Source: Vibrio sp. FE10 (lineage in GTDB: Bacteria > Pseudomonadota > Gammaproteobacteria > Enterobacterales > Vibrionaceae). From it: a DNA stretch of 64,000 bases. Position numbers and translations under genes: made by a program. Below the pieces are notes generated by a model, which saw only the letters and a list, made by a program, of their open reading frames with translations, was not told the DNA's origin and ran no database searches. Positions 28,597 to 38,224 of the stretch are shown here, in pieces (positions within the stretch are counted from its first letter, which is position 1; each line of letters begins with the position of its first letter). The stretch spans positions 2,976,001 to 3,040,000 of the forward strand of contig NZ_AP028067.1 of the NCBI RefSeq assembly GCF_030297155.1. Direction: 5' to 3'.

Positions 28597-30627
28597 TTAG
28601 AAGCTATAAGCGATTGAGGCTTTGAAGTTACGACCTGCTTCGTAGCTGGTGTACTTATCTGAACCCCAAGAGATACCAAAGCCAGTATGCTCTGCGTATT
28701 TCTTATCGAATAAGTTATCAACACCAAGGTTCATCTCTAGATCCTTAGCAAATGTTGGCGTGTAAGCCGCCCAAATATTGTGTGTGCCGAAGCCTGCACG
28801 TTTGATCTGTTCACCATCTTCATCCGTGTAATCATTACCAGGAACAAAGCGAGAGTCCCAACCAAACACAAACTCACTGTTCAGGCTGTAGTTGAAACCC
28901 GCCTTGAAATTGTGAATGCCTGTTTTACTCATATGGCTAGTTTTACCATTTTCTAGATCTTTCTGGTCACCATCGGAGTACGAGTGGTTAGCATAAACAC
29001 TTAGCGCATCTAGCTGATAGCTTAATACCGTTTCAACACCCCACACTTCAACATCATACTGGTTAGCTAATGTTGAGTTGTTCTTGGTTGGGTGCATTTG
29101 ATTATCAAGGTTGTAGGTGTAAGCTGTGAAACCTAGAATGGCGTAATCCGCCGCAAGTAAGCTTGTCAGTTCGTAATCAAAACCCGCTTCGTAGTTATTA
29201 CCTGTCATCGCCTTAGTATCAGACTGGTCAACGTCGGATGCCGCTTTCATCGTTAGCGTTTCTGGCAGTGATGCACCTTTAAACAAACGACCGTAACCAA
29301 GACGAAGTTTTAGGTTGTCCGTGGTTTGGTATTCCCCCTTGAACTTTGGAGACAGCTGGTCGAAATCACCCGTGTATACACCACCCAGCTTATGAACGTC
29401 GTAACGCAGACCTGTGGTTAAACGGAAATCGCTGAATTCATACATATCTTGCACGTAAAGGCCGTACGCTGTAACCGTGCCGCCATCCATACCGTACTTC
29501 TTGGTTTCACCTTGCTTTGAACCGCTTTGATAAACGCCATCGCCGGCATCAATCCATTGTTCAGCTTTGTAACCATCAAGGCCGTAAGTAAGCTCATGCT
29601 CACCAACCCAAGAGCTATTACGAATGTCACCACCAATGGTCGTCACGTTGTATTCACGATCAGGAATAGCAATTGTGCCGTCTTTAATCCAATCGCCGTT
29701 CGCGTCTTTGTCCCAAGCAGTGTCAATAAGCGCGTCACGATCCATGTACTGACGGTTGTAGTAGACGTTAGTTTTCAGATGAACCAAATCACTGCCTGCA
29801 TCGTATTCGTGCTGCAGTGTCACAGTATCGCGGTTTAGAGAGTGGTAGTTGTGCTCGTCGTCAGCATACAGTGCACCGGCCTTCTCACCAGAAAGCTGAC
29901 GCTTACCGCCATCACTGTATCGGTTGAACGTTAATTTGAATTCGTTCGCATCATTTGGGATGAAAACAACCTTAGCCAATCCAGACTTCAGCTCACCCTG
30001 CTTTGAGGTTACCGCTTTCTGATCGGGAATATGCAGGTCACCATCTTCTGAGTAGTTAGCAATACCCATGAACTGTAGTTTGTCGTTCACTTTTGCGTAC
30101 ACAGCCACGTTAGTTGCAAAGCGCTCGTAAGCCGTTTGGTAGCTTGTTTTTACTCGAGCGCCAATACTTTCACCTGGCTTAAGAAGGTCGCTCGGGTCTT
30201 TCGTCTCGTAGCTAAACGAACCGTTGATCGCACCTGAGCCAGATAGCGCAGAGTTACCACCGAGTTCAATTTCGGCGCGTTTAAGCATCGCAGGATCAAT
30301 CGCTTGGTCGCCTGAGTGGTGGAATAGCTGACCTTCTTGACGAGCACCATCAATGGTCACTACGGAAAATTTATCTTCCATACCACGTACAAACACTTTT
30401 CGAGAGTAACGTGCGTTTCCGTCTACCGTTACGCTAGGCATGGTGTTCAGAACATCTTTGATGTCCGATGCTTGTTTCTTTTCAAGGATATCTGAATTGA
30501 TTTCTGTCTGAACAAGTTGATCAAGAGCGGAACCGATAACGACAACGGTTTCTGTTTCGTCTGCAGCAAGGGCAGTAAATGAAGTCAAGGCAACCGTAAC
30601 GGCCACTGATAATGCTTTAAGTTTCAT
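28597..30627 (-). CDS. TonB-dependent receptor, heme/hemoglobin-receptor-like
   Basis: This 676-aa outer membrane receptor has a signal peptide (to about TALA), a TonB box region (ETVVVIG), a plug domain and a 22-strand barrel ending in SIAYSF. The plug holds VTIDGARQEG, IDPAMLKRAEIELGG and the block INGSFSYETKDPSDLL, which resembles the heme/hemoglobin receptor signature. The FRAP region appears as the diverged FKGASLPE and no NPNL box is seen, so heme as substrate is likely but unproven. A Fur box in the promoter indicates iron repression. No TonB or heme transport genes adjoin. The IS element sits just downstream and separates it from a shared terminator. Confidence 0.85.
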   Translation of the reverse strand: MKLKALSVAVTVALTSFTALAADETETVVVIGSALDQLVQTEINSDILEKKQASDIKDVLNTMPSVTVDGNARYSRKVFVRGMEDKFSVVTIDGARQEGQLFHHSGDQAIDPAMLKRAEIELGGNSALSGSGAINGSFSYETKDPSDLLKPGESIGARVKTSYQTAYERFATNVAVYAKVNDKLQFMGIANYSEDGDLHIPDQKAVTSKQGELKSGLAKVVFIPNDANEFKLTFNRYSDGGKRQLSGEKAGALYADDEHNYHSLNRDTVTLQHEYDAGSDLVHLKTNVYYNRQYMDRDALIDTAWDKDANGDWIKDGTIAIPDREYNVTTIGGDIRNSSWVGEHELTYGLDGYKAEQWIDAGDGVYQSGSKQGETKKYGMDGGTVTAYGLYVQDMYEFSDFRLTTGLRYDVHKLGGVYTGDFDQLSPKFKGEYQTTDNLKLRLGYGRLFKGASLPETLTMKAASDVDQSDTKAMTGNNYEAGFDYELTSLLAADYAILGFTAYTYNLDNQMHPTKNNSTLANQYDVEVWGVETVLSYQLDALSVYANHSYSDGDQKDLENGKTSHMSKTGIHNFKAGFNYSLNSEFVFGWDSRFVPGNDYTDEDGEQIKRAGFGTHNIWAAYTPTFAKDLEMNLGVDNLFDKKYAEHTGFGISWGSDKYTSYEAGRNFKASIAYSF

Positions 30628-30684
30628 ATTGTGTTTTTATAATTTATAGAATCAAGTGAGGAAGCGTGAATATTACACACTTTG

Positions 30685-30703
30685 AATGATAATTCTTATC
30701 ATT
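30685..30703 (-). promoter_or_regulatory. Fur box of the TonB receptor gene
   Basis: AATGATAATTCTTATCATT is a perfect 8-3-8 palindrome and a close match to the 19-bp Fur consensus. It lies 58-76 bases upstream of the receptor start. It is also just upstream of a possible rightward promoter, so Fur could control both directions. Confidence 0.88.
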
Positions 30704-30742
30704 TACATTCTTTACTTACATTCACTTACTTATAATAAAATC

Positions 30743-30867
30743 ACTTTTGGCTAGAATGTTCTTGTCGTAAAACTTACTTAGTTTTGCCGCTGAATTATTA
30801 ATTAAATCCTGCTTCGTATCACCCCTGAATTAGGTAGCCGTAAGTCTCGATCTCTTACGGCTTTTTT
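30743..30867 (+). ncRNA. Possible small RNA divergent from the TonB receptor
   Basis: No protein gene on this strand explains the strong terminator ending at 30867. A perfect TATAAT (30731-30736) lies upstream, with TTCTTT 17 bases before it as a weak -35, so a transcript of about 125 nt is predicted. It would contain an internal hairpin AAAACT/AGTTTT (30769-30785), a single-stranded middle and the terminator stem. The Fur box at 30685-30703 sits just upstream of the -35. I see no RyhB core sequence, so it is not a recognisable RyhB. Confidence 0.45.
30836..30867 (+). terminator. Orphan plus-strand terminator
   Basis: A perfect 9-bp stem AGCCGTAAG/CTTACGGCT with a 9-base loop is followed by five T residues. 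No plus-strand coding gene lies upstream back to the divergent receptor start. Confidence 0.85.
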
Positions 30868-30963
30868 AACTGATGATCGCAGAGGTTAAAGCATAAATCG
30901 GCGACGATGACCAAGCGACCAACCAAAAACGTCACCATCTATACCACCAAATTGCAGATACAA

Positions 30964-30988
30964 AAAATGCCCCATAAAGGAGCATTTT
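30964..30988 (-). terminator. Terminator after rlmM
   Basis: On the minus strand the stem AAAATGC/GCATTTT, with a further GG/CC pair, is followed by T residues. It lies about 60 bases past the rlmM stop and would end the gcvA-hydrolase-DUF423-rlmM transcript. Confidence 0.75.
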
Positions 30989-31047
30989 ATTGGCCACTGA
31001 TAGACCGATTAATGACTGATATTAGTCACTCTTCACTGCACTAACAA

Positions 31048-32139
31048 TTAGTACGGTGAGATATTCGAAAGTGACTGAATATGAACCGTGATCTCTTCGC
31101 GATCATGATAAAGGTGCTTTGCCTGCATCTTGAATTTAACTTTGTTATCGATAAGGAACTGTTTTAGGTTCTCGATATCTTGCAGTACTTCATCGTAGCG
31201 ACCTTTCATTGGCAGCTTAAGGTTGAACAGTGCTTCTTTCGCCCAGCCTTTGATGATCCACTCACCCATTAAGTGAGCAACACGTGCAGGTTTCTCAACC
31301 ATGTCACAAATAATCCAAGTTACGTTCTTACGATCAGGTTCGAACTTAAAGCCATCCACCATGTGGTGCTTAATTTGACCCGTTTCCATTAGGCTATCTG
31401 CCATCATGCCGTTATCGACACAGTGAACAAACATAGAGCGCTTAACCAATTGGTAAGTCCAACCACCTGGACACGCACCTAAATCTACGCCCCACATACC
31501 CGGAGCCAGACGCTCGTCCCACTCATCACGAGGGATGAATACGTGGAATGCTTCTTCTAGCTTCAATGTAGAGCGGCTTGGCGCATCTGATGGGAATTTC
31601 AAACGAGGAATGCCCATGAAGAACTGTGAGTTGTTGGTTGGGTAAGAGTAACCAACAAAGCAGTGACCCGGCGCAATAAAGCATAAATGAAGCACTGGCT
31701 TCTTAGCGTTATCTTTCGCAGTCATCAGGCCTTTACCACGCATTGCTTGACGCATCGGCACGGTAAACTTACGGCAGAACTTCAAAAGCTCTTTCGCTTC
31801 ATTGGTATCTGGCGTTTCAATACGGATATCACCACAACGTGGGAAACCTTCTTTCTCAGAAAGCGCCTCAAGAATTGGAGAGATACGATCGTCTGTTGGG
31901 AGATCTTTGATCTCAACAGCAACCGCTAACATTTGACGAGCAAAGATCAGTGATTGGAAATCAACTTCTTTGATCAGCTTATCGGCTTCGCCAGCTTGAT
32001 AACATTCAAACAATACAAAGCCTGTATTGCTCTTTAAGCGAGGAAAACCAAACACTTCCAGTTGTGTTGCCTTGTCTTGAATTTCGCCAGCACATTCTTT
32101 TTCAAAACCAGAGCGACAATAAAGTAGTACGTGTTTCAC
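31048..32139 (-). CDS. rlmM: 23S rRNA 2'-O-ribose C2498 methyltransferase RlmM
   Basis: The protein is 363 aa from the GTG at 32139 (reads [15 protein letters not shown]), which matches the E. coli N-terminus. A longer in-frame extension to 32235 lies inside the DUF423 gene and is rejected. An AAGAGG Shine-Dalgarno precedes the GTG. The protein has an N-terminal THUMP-like domain and a C-terminal Rossmann methyltransferase ([17 protein letters not shown] binds SAM). The catalytic block [11 protein letters not shown] is present. The GTG overlaps the DUF423 stop as GTGA, so it is translationally coupled. Confidence 0.95.
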   Translation of the reverse strand: MKHVLLYCRSGFEKECAGEIQDKATQLEVFGFPRLKSNTGFVLFECYQAGEADKLIKEVDFQSLIFARQMLAVAVEIKDLPTDDRISPILEALSEKEGFPRCGDIRIETPDTNEAKELLKFCRKFTVPMRQAMRGKGLMTAKDNAKKPVLHLCFIAPGHCFVGYSYPTNNSQFFMGIPRLKFPSDAPSRSTLKLEEAFHVFIPRDEWDERLAPGMWGVDLGACPGGWTYQLVKRSMFVHCVDNGMMADSLMETGQIKHHMVDGFKFEPDRKNVTWIICDMVEKPARVAHLMGEWIIKGWAKEALFNLKLPMKGRYDEVLQDIENLKQFLIDNKVKFKMQAKHLYHDREEITVHIQSLSNISPY

Positions 32140-32534
32140 TGAGTTACCTCTTTTATATTCAAAGCAGCGAAGGAGAAGACTCCCCAACCAATGATAAATA
32201 GTAGACCACCAAACGGTGTTATAGGGCCAAACCATTTTATTCCTGTCAGTGCTAGCCCATAAAGGCTGCCACTAAAACAAAGGATGCCGATGATAAAGCA
32301 AATTGCCGCAATGAAAAAATATTTTTGTGATTTAGCGCCAAGTTTCATCTGTAGCAGAGCGCCACACGCCAATATCGCGAGCGTATGGATAAACTGGTAC
32401 TGAACACCGGTCTCAAACACACCTAACAGATACTCAGGTAAAATCGCTTTCAACCCGTGAGCCGCGAAGGCGCCAAGCATCACAGCAATCGCGCCAGAGA
32501 TGCCAGCAAACGTTAGTAAATACTTACTTCTCAT
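32136..32534 (-). CDS. DUF423 family inner membrane protein (YgdD-like)
   Basis: The protein is 132 aa from the ATG at 32534 ([20 protein letters not shown]), with four hydrophobic segments typical of DUF423. It resembles E. coli YgdD ([19 protein letters not shown] block and SGSLYGLAL). The function is unknown. The 12-residue extension to 32570 is unlikely, because AGAGG fits the 32534 start. It overlaps the hydrolase gene by 11 bases upstream and rlmM by 4 bases downstream. E. coli also has gcvA, ygdD and rlmM together. Confidence 0.88.
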   Translation of the reverse strand: MRSKYLLTFAGISGAIAVMLGAFAAHGLKAILPEYLLGVFETGVQYQFIHTLAILACGALLQMKLGAKSQKYFFIAAICFIIGILCFSGSLYGLALTGIKWFGPITPFGGLLFIIGWGVFSFAALNIKEVTQ

Positions 32535-33147
32535 TGAGCACCTCTTTGATAAACGCTGATAACTTCTCAACGGTTAACGCAATATTCTGCTGTTCGGTGT
32601 AACCAGAGCTCTTGCGTGGCTTAAAGCTGTGGTCGCCATCGGGAATAAACTCAACACGAATTGAATCCGACAAATCGAAATCAGCGAACTCATCACGCTT
32701 ACCAAAGGTATCGCGCTCGCCCTGTAGAATAAGGCACGGCTTTGTTAACTCAGCCAAGTGCTCACCTTTGTATTTCTCTGGTTTGCCTGGAGGATGAAAG
32801 GGAAAACCCAAACATGCCATTGCTGCCACCTTATCAACTTCAGACAAATGGCTCGCCATACGTCCTCCCATCGACTTGCCGCCAATGACAAGCTTGTCGG
32901 CATCAACCTGTTCGATAACCTCTTGGTAAGCTTCAAGCAGCCTAGGCGCTCTGTCAGGTGGACGACGCTTGCCATCTTCAGCTCTCTTAATCATGTAAGG
33001 GAAATTGAAGCGAATCACTCGTATTCCTTTAAATGCCAACCCTTTGGCTACCGACTGCATGAACTCATGATCCATACCTGCACCGGCGCCGTGCGCGAAG
33101 ACAAAGGTTACTGGGTTGTCTTCACCATCAATAATTAGGTTACTCAT
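32524..33147 (-). CDS. Alpha/beta-hydrolase of the KANL3/Tex30 type
   Basis: This 207-aa soluble protein has the hydrolase core: FVFAHGAGAGMDHEF near the start (oxyanion region), the nucleophile elbow GGKSMGG, an acid in QGERDTFG and a histidine in PDGDHSFKP. The substrate is unknown. It overlaps gcvA by 8 bases and the DUF423 gene by 11 bases, so it is part of the gcvA operon. E. coli lacks a gene at this place between gcvA and ygdD, so this is an insertion in the Vibrio arrangement. Confidence 0.82.
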   Translation of the reverse strand: MSNLIIDGEDNPVTFVFAHGAGAGMDHEFMQSVAKGLAFKGIRVIRFNFPYMIKRAEDGKRRPPDRAPRLLEAYQEVIEQVDADKLVIGGKSMGGRMASHLSEVDKVAAMACLGFPFHPPGKPEKYKGEHLAELTKPCLILQGERDTFGKRDEFADFDLSDSIRVEFIPDGDHSFKPRKSSGYTEQQNIALTVEKLSAFIKEVLNEK

Positions 33148-34048
33148 CGAGTAAGTCCTCTTGTTCGCTTTGTGCTTTCGCTAACATCCAATCTCGGAAG
33201 GTCGCAATACGTCCCATGTCGGCCTGTTTCTCATGACACACCACATAGAAGGCATTCTTACTCACCAACACTTCATCAAATGGAGCCAACAAGCGACCGG
33301 CCTCGATTTCAGGCTGAGCTAAAACGTTGTTCCCCAGAGCGATACCTTGCCCATGGGCAGCAGCTTGCAACACCATGGTCGAGTGGCTAAAGATAGGGCC
33401 GTGATTCACGTTAACGCCATCAATGCCATTTTGTTTCGCGAACTGTTTCCAATCTTTTCGAGAGGTATCGTGCAGTAGCGTATGGCATGCCAAATCGCTT
33501 AACGATTCTAGAGGTTTCGTTCCGAGCAATACCGACGGTGAGCAAAGAGGAATTAAGTATTCTTGGTAAAGCTTATCAGCTCTAAGCCCCGACCAATTGC
33601 CTCGCCCGTAGTAAATAGCCACGTCTACGTCATCCGTTAGCGAGCCTTCATCCATATCTACGGCTTTGATTCGCACATCGATATCCGGTTCTTGCTGATT
33701 AAAGTCAGCCAACCTTGGTACTAACCATTGAATCGCAAAACTTGGCGGTAAGCTGATGGTCAATGCGCCCTTCTCGCTTCGCTCAAGCACCTTGTCTGTC
33801 GCCTCAGCCAAAGAAGTGAAGATATCTTTAATATCTAAGAAGTAGCTTTGACCCTCTTCAGTCAGCAACAAAGAGCGGTTTCTTCGGCGAAAGAGCTTTA
33901 ATGACAAGAATTCTTCAAGCGCCTTAATTTGATGACTTACTGCAGCTTGAGTAACAAATAACTCTTCTGCGGCACGCGTAAAACTCAAGTGTCGAGCCGC
34001 GGCTTCAAACACTCTCAAGGAGTTTAATGGGGGTAATCGACGAGACAT
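33140..34048 (-). CDS. gcvA: LysR-type regulator GcvA of the glycine cleavage system
   Basis: This 302-aa LysR regulator is near-identical to E. coli GcvA in its N-terminal winged helix (LPPLNSLRVFEAAARHLSFT; VTQAAVSHQIKALEEFL) and keeps its effector domain (VDVAIYYGRGNWSGL, HGPIFSHSTMVLQAA). GcvA activates gcvTHP with glycine and drives the divergent small RNA GcvB. The gene for that RNA is found just upstream on the other strand. It is the first gene of a four-gene overlapping operon. Confidence 0.95.
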   Translation of the reverse strand: MSRRLPPLNSLRVFEAAARHLSFTRAAEELFVTQAAVSHQIKALEEFLSLKLFRRRNRSLLLTEEGQSYFLDIKDIFTSLAEATDKVLERSEKGALTISLPPSFAIQWLVPRLADFNQQEPDIDVRIKAVDMDEGSLTDDVDVAIYYGRGNWSGLRADKLYQEYLIPLCSPSVLLGTKPLESLSDLACHTLLHDTSRKDWKQFAKQNGIDGVNVNHGPIFSHSTMVLQAAAHGQGIALGNNVLAQPEIEAGRLLAPFDEVLVSKNAFYVVCHEKQADMGRIATFRDWMLAKAQSEQEDLLDE

Positions 34049-34103
34049 AGTTACTCTCTAAATTGGCATTAGTTTTTTTTATCTGAAACATTATAATTTG
34101 TCC

Positions 34104-34352
34104 ATTGCCTAGCGGCCAGAGAAATTCTATATTTCATCCCGCAGCAGCTAGCCTGAACGGCTTGATTCTCTCCAGAATCAATTGGTTTAGCTCCTGCGAT
34201 GTTGTGTTTGCAAACTCGTACTTTTCGAGTTGGGTAGAGTTCTACCAAATGTTTTGTTGCAGTTCCATACTGAAACGAGGCATATACTTCCTGTATTTAT
34301 TTTGACCTGTCTGTCAAATTGGTTTGCACCGCCTTTAAGGCGGTGTTTTTTT
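34104..34352 (+). ncRNA. gcvB: GcvB small regulatory RNA
   Basis: It is divergent from gcvA, as in E. coli. The G/U-rich R1 region GATGTTGTGTTTGCAAA (34198-34214), the R2-like block ACTTCCTGTA (34286-34295), CCTGTCTGTC (34306-34315) and the terminal stem CACCGCCT/AGGCGGTG plus T-tract all match the E. coli RNA. TATAAT at 34092-34097 predicts a start near 34104, giving about 249 nt, somewhat longer than the 205 nt of E. coli; the true 5' end could be further right. GcvB represses many amino acid and peptide transporters through Hfq. The metNIQ genes in this window are a plausible target class, which is inference. Confidence 0.9.
34327..34352 (+). terminator. Terminator of gcvB
   Basis: The perfect 8-bp stem CACCGCCT/AGGCGGTG with a 3-base loop is followed by seven T residues. 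It is nearly the same as the E. coli gcvB terminator. Confidence 0.93.
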
Positions 34353-34660
34353 ATGCCCAAAGCAAAATAACAACAAGTTTATCAATAGCTGTGCTAATTA
34401 ATCTTTATTATTTTTCATCGCTAATCACAGAATCAGACACCCACTCAAATAATCAACTGAACACATACAAATAGAACCACTGAGTTGCACTAAAAAGTAA
34501 CAGAATACTTCAAGATACTCACACTTCTTCAGTTACATATAAATCCGTTTAGAGCTCACCATTTCTATCAATCAAAAATTTTAAAGCTGAGCATGACGAT
34601 AGCACGCCCAAACTCACGCCTCTGTCTGACTACTGTAAATCATTCATAATAGAAAATAAA
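34353..34660. other. Gene-free stretch between gcvB and thiI
   Basis: This is AT-rich sequence with no ORF, promoter or structure that I can support. It ends at the terminator of thiI. Confidence 0.5.
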
Positions 34661-34690
34661 AAAGCCGCTTACTTTTCAGTAAGCGGCTTT
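34661..34690 (-). terminator. Terminator of thiI
   Basis: A 13-bp perfect stem AAAGCCGCTTACT/AGTAAGCGGCTTT with a 4-base loop is followed on the minus strand by TTTATTTTC. It lies about 30 bases after the thiI stop. Confidence 0.92.
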
Positions 34691-34721
34691 GCAAAATGAT
34701 TAACGGTTGGTCAACACACCA

Positions 34722-36170
34722 CTATGGGCGGTAAACCTTAACGTTGTGGAAGCCTTGCTCTTGCAAGTAAAGCGCTTGCAGACGGCTCATGACACCACGA
34801 TCACAGTACAACAAGTACTCTTTCGATTGGTCTAGGTCACCAAACTGAGTTGAAAGCTTGAAGAACGGGATGTGTTTGATTTCAACACCATCGATTTCTA
34901 GTGGGCTTTCGTCTTCTTCGTCTGGGCTACGGATATCTAGAACGACAGCGTGCTCAGCAACGGCTTGAACTTGCTCCACTTCTGGTGCCTGTTCTTGGCT
35001 CTCTTTCTCGATATCACGAATATCCATAATACGAGCGTTCTCGATCACTTGATCCAGCACTTCGAAGTTAAACTTAGCTTCTTCCGCTTCTAGTTTGCCT
35101 TTCTTCGCTTTCACTGTTGGCTTCTTAGAGATAACACCACAGTACTCAGGCATTACTTTAGCGAAGTCTTCAGTACCAATCTTACGAGACAGGTCGATGA
35201 TGTCTTCTTTGTCCCAGTTGATCAGCGGACGAAGGATCAAAGTATCCGTCACGTTATCGATATGACGTAGGTTAGTTAGCGTTTGGCTAGAAACCTGACC
35301 CAATGCTTCACCCGTTACTAGAGCTTCGATACCGAAGCGCTCTGCAACCATACCACCAGCACGCATGAACATACGCTTAAGAACAACGCCCATTTGGCCG
35401 TCTTCAACGTTCTCAAGGATCTCTGCAACTACAGGTTCAAAATCGATAGAGATGAACTTCACCTTTGCAGATGAGCCGTATTTATTCCATAGGTAGTGAG
35501 AAACTTGCTTAACGCCAATCTCGTGAGCAGGGCCACCAAGATTGAAGAAACAGTAATGCACCTTAGAACCACGTTTGATGTGTAGGTAGCTCGAAACGCC
35601 AGAGTCAAAACCACCAGAGATCAAGCTCAGTAGATCTTCTTGAGTACCTAGAGGGAAACCGCCTAGGCCTTTATGACGTTCAATTACTTGGTTTAGCTTG
35701 TCGTTCTCGACTTCAACTTTAACGGTAATATCTGGGTTTTTCAGTTTTACTTTTGCTGAGTCAACCGCTTGGTTTAAACCACCACCTACGTAGCGTTCTA
35801 GCTCGATAGAGGTAAAGTCATGTTTACCACGACGCTTAGCTCGCACAGAGAAAGTCTTACCTTCAATAAGACTGCGGCTGCGCTCAAGAACTTGCTCGTA
35901 AATATCGTGCAGGTCTTTAAATTCTGATTGCTGAACCTCAAGGGAGTGATGAATACCCGGAGTTTGCGTCAATACTTCGAGTGTTTCTTTGAAGTATTTA
36001 TCGCTCTCAGACGTCACTTCGATGTGGTCGCGACGGTTGAAGACAGCCACAGACTCAGTACGACGCTGAAGAATAGTACGAATATTACGTTCTAGAATCT
36101 TTGTGAAGCGCTTACGCACCGATTCACTTTTTACAAAAATTTCCGGGTGGGGCTTAACAATAAATTTCAT
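34722..36170 (-). CDS. thiI: tRNA 4-thiouridine synthase ThiI with rhodanese domain
   Basis: This 482-aa protein has the full gammaproteobacterial layout: a ferredoxin-like and THUMP domain (about 1-165), a PP-loop ATPase ([12 protein letters not shown], near 183) and a C-terminal rhodanese domain with the persulfide-carrying cysteine in [11 protein letters not shown]. It makes 4-thiouridine at tRNA position 8 and supplies sulfur for the thiamine thiazole. It is transcribed alone, with its own terminator. In E. coli it adjoins xseB-ispA-dxs; here pomAB lies between them. Confidence 0.97.
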   Translation of the reverse strand: MKFIVKPHPEIFVKSESVRKRFTKILERNIRTILQRRTESVAVFNRRDHIEVTSESDKYFKETLEVLTQTPGIHHSLEVQQSEFKDLHDIYEQVLERSRSLIEGKTFSVRAKRRGKHDFTSIELERYVGGGLNQAVDSAKVKLKNPDITVKVEVENDKLNQVIERHKGLGGFPLGTQEDLLSLISGGFDSGVSSYLHIKRGSKVHYCFFNLGGPAHEIGVKQVSHYLWNKYGSSAKVKFISIDFEPVVAEILENVEDGQMGVVLKRMFMRAGGMVAERFGIEALVTGEALGQVSSQTLTNLRHIDNVTDTLILRPLINWDKEDIIDLSRKIGTEDFAKVMPEYCGVISKKPTVKAKKGKLEAEEAKFNFEVLDQVIENARIMDIRDIEKESQEQAPEVEQVQAVAEHAVVLDIRSPDEEDESPLEIDGVEIKHIPFFKLSTQFGDLDQSKEYLLYCDRGVMSRLQALYLQEQGFHNVKVYRP

Positions 36171-36444
36171 AGTACTTTCACGCCAATAAGGTTCACAATT
36201 TTAATAGGTTCATCACCACGTAAAAGGTCATTTCACATAGTTATTGAAGCAATAATAGATCAATATTAAATCTAAGGGCGCGAATTATACATGAGAAAGT
36301 CAAACAAGGAAAAGAGTGCGTGCTTTGGTGCCATTAATAAACTCACCTTGGCGACAAACTACCGTCTCGATTTCATCCAAGCTCATTTCTCGATATCTTC
36401 TCTTGTCTGCTTGTTACAAACACTTTTGTGTATCACACAAAGAA

Positions 36445-36473
36445 AAAGCCCAATCTACGACAGATTGGGCTTT
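36445..36473 (-). terminator. Terminator of pomAB
   Basis: A perfect 12-bp stem AAAGCCCAATCT/AGATTGGGCTTT with a 5-base loop is followed on the minus strand by TTCTTTG. It lies 24 bases after the pomB stop. Confidence 0.9.
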
Positions 36474-36496
36474 GGAATGCATATTCTTGATAAAGA

Positions 36497-37450
36497 CTAT
36501 TCAGCGATTGCTGGGACTTCTTCGCTATAGAGCGGCTCACCCTGCATGATACTGATCTCTACGCGGCGATTAAGGCTACGTTGCCATTCTGTATCGTTGG
36601 ACTCGACAGGCTCTGTATCGGCCATACCACGCACTCTCAAACGTTGATGAGAGAAACCACGGACCTTTTCCATTTCTTGAGCAACAGACACCGCACGTTG
36701 CGATGATAAGTCCCAATTAGAACGGTAAAGCTCAGAATCAAGTCGCTGGTTATCGGTGTGTCCTGAGATTCGAACAATACCTGGCACATCTTTAACAAGC
36801 TCAGCAACCTGTCGAACTAGTGGTCGGAACTTAGGCTGTAGGAAAGCAGAACCCGATGGGAATGCACCCTTCTCGCGAATTCGAATCACAATCTGCTGGC
36901 CAAGATTTTCAACTTCAATCGCACCTTGGTCGATCTCTCGCTCAAGTGCTTTCTTGATGCTTTCCATCAAGGTTTCCATCTCTTGCGATTGAGCCTCAGC
37001 TTGCTGCTGTTGCTGGTCTGACTCAGAGTTTTGATTGTCGTGAGTCGACACCTCTGGAGACTTACCTCCGGTCATCTTGCCTTGGTCACGCATCGTACCA
37101 CCAGCACGCTCAGATTCACCTTCATGAAATTCTAGCGTTTGCTGAGTAATATCAATGGTTTGCTGCATGATCACGTCAATCGGTGTCGGCTCTGGGCGAC
37201 CAGGGCGGAACTCTTGTGCAATGATGCTAGTGCCTTTAGGAATGTCTTTCACTTCCAAGCGGTTTTGAACACCGAATGCAAACTTCATCGAGCCGGCAAT
37301 CTGCTTGAACTTCAATACGTCCATCTCAGAAAACGAGAGCAGCAGTACGAAGAAACACATCAGCAGTGACATTAAGTCAGCAAATGTTCCCATCCATTGA
37401 GGTAAACCGGGAGGGGGACATTTACATGGATTGTCTTCATCCATCTTCAT
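36497..37450 (-). CDS. pomB: Sodium-driven flagellar stator protein PomB
   Basis: The protein is 317 aa: a short cytoplasmic N-terminus, one transmembrane helix with the essential ion-binding aspartate in MGTFADLMSLLMCFF (Asp25 from this start), a plug and linker region rich in Q/S, and a C-terminal OmpA-type peptidoglycan-binding domain (VRISGHTDN, SQRAVSVAQEM). With PomA it forms the sodium-conducting stator of the polar flagellum, as in V. alginolyticus. An alternative start two codons later would give the commonly cited Asp position less one. pomA ends nine bases upstream, so they are one operon. Confidence 0.96.
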   Translation of the reverse strand: MKMDEDNPCKCPPPGLPQWMGTFADLMSLLMCFFVLLLSFSEMDVLKFKQIAGSMKFAFGVQNRLEVKDIPKGTSIIAQEFRPGRPEPTPIDVIMQQTIDITQQTLEFHEGESERAGGTMRDQGKMTGGKSPEVSTHDNQNSESDQQQQQAEAQSQEMETLMESIKKALEREIDQGAIEVENLGQQIVIRIREKGAFPSGSAFLQPKFRPLVRQVAELVKDVPGIVRISGHTDNQRLDSELYRSNWDLSSQRAVSVAQEMEKVRGFSHQRLRVRGMADTEPVESNDTEWQRSLNRRVEISIMQGEPLYSEEVPAIAE

Positions 37451-37459
37451 TCTTCCCCC

Positions 37460-38224
37460 TTAATCAGTTTCACCATCAAGACTACGCTTACCTTCGTTCA
37501 GGTAACTCTTCAGGTAACCGTCAATCACTCGCGGGTTTTGACCATCTTGAATGGCTAATACACCGTCCATTACCAAGCGGCGGTTTAGCGTCTCCTGATC
37601 TCGGCGCAATGCAAGCTTGTCTGCGATTGGGAAGAACACCATGTTCGAAAGAATCGCACCATAAAGAGTCGTTAAAAGTGCAACTGCCATCGCAGGGCCG
37701 ATCGCTTTAGGATCATCCATGTTCGAAAGCATCGCAACCAGACCAACCAAGGTACCGATCATACCCATCGCAGGGGCAACATCACCGAATGCAGAGAACA
37801 CTTTCGCGCCCTGTTCGTGACGCTCTGTGGTTAACGCAATGTCTTTTTGCAGTGCCGCACGCACCACATCACCATCATGGCCATCGACCAATAGATCGAT
37901 GCCCTTTTGCATGAAGCTGTTGCTGATTTCCATCTCTTCAAGTGCTAAGAAACCACCTTTACGTGCTGCGTCAGCCATCTCTACAACTTTAGCGATAAGA
38001 TCTTCAGGCTCGTCAGCTTTAAACATAAATGCTTTGCCAGCGATTTTGGTCGCACCAAAGAATTGTCCCATGGTGAACTTCATCAGAACAACAAACGTTG
38101 AACCACCAACCACGATCAAAATGGATGTCGTGTCATAGAACATCCCGAGGCTTCCACCTAGGATCATTGCCATGATTACAAAGGCAAATCCACCAATCAA
38201 ACCTATTAGGGTTGCTAAATCCAC
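37460..38224 (-). CDS. pomA: Sodium-driven flagellar stator protein PomA
   Basis: This 254-aa MotA/TolQ/ExbB-family membrane protein has four transmembrane helices. The N-terminal MDLATLIGLIGGFAFVIMAM and the stator loops with conserved prolines (GDVAPAMGMIGTLVGLVAML) identify PomA. The cytoplasmic loop carries the charged residues that touch FliG. It is first in the pomAB operon and divergent from xseB-ispA-dxs across a 297-base gap. Confidence 0.96.
   Translation of the reverse strand: MDLATLIGLIGGFAFVIMAMILGGSLGMFYDTTSILIVVGGSTFVVLMKFTMGQFFGATKIAGKAFMFKADEPEDLIAKVVEMADAARKGGFLALEEMEISNSFMQKGIDLLVDGHDGDVVRAALQKDIALTTERHEQGAKVFSAFGDVAPAMGMIGTLVGLVAMLSNMDDPKAIGPAMAVALLTTLYGAILSNMVFFPIADKLALRRDQETLNRRLVMDGVLAIQDGQNPRVIDGYLKSYLNEGKRSLDGETD

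Noticed and set aside
30743..30867. RyhB as the identity of the possible small RNA
   Set aside because: The conserved RyhB core sequence is absent, and I recall ryhB at another locus in Vibrio.
32140..32235. N-terminal extension of RlmM
   Set aside because: It overlaps the DUF423 coding end, lacks family similarity, and the GTG at 32139 has a proper Shine-Dalgarno.
34105..34305. 66-codon plus-strand frame between gcvA and thiI
   Set aside because: It lies wholly inside GcvB and has no Shine-Dalgarno or recognisable product.
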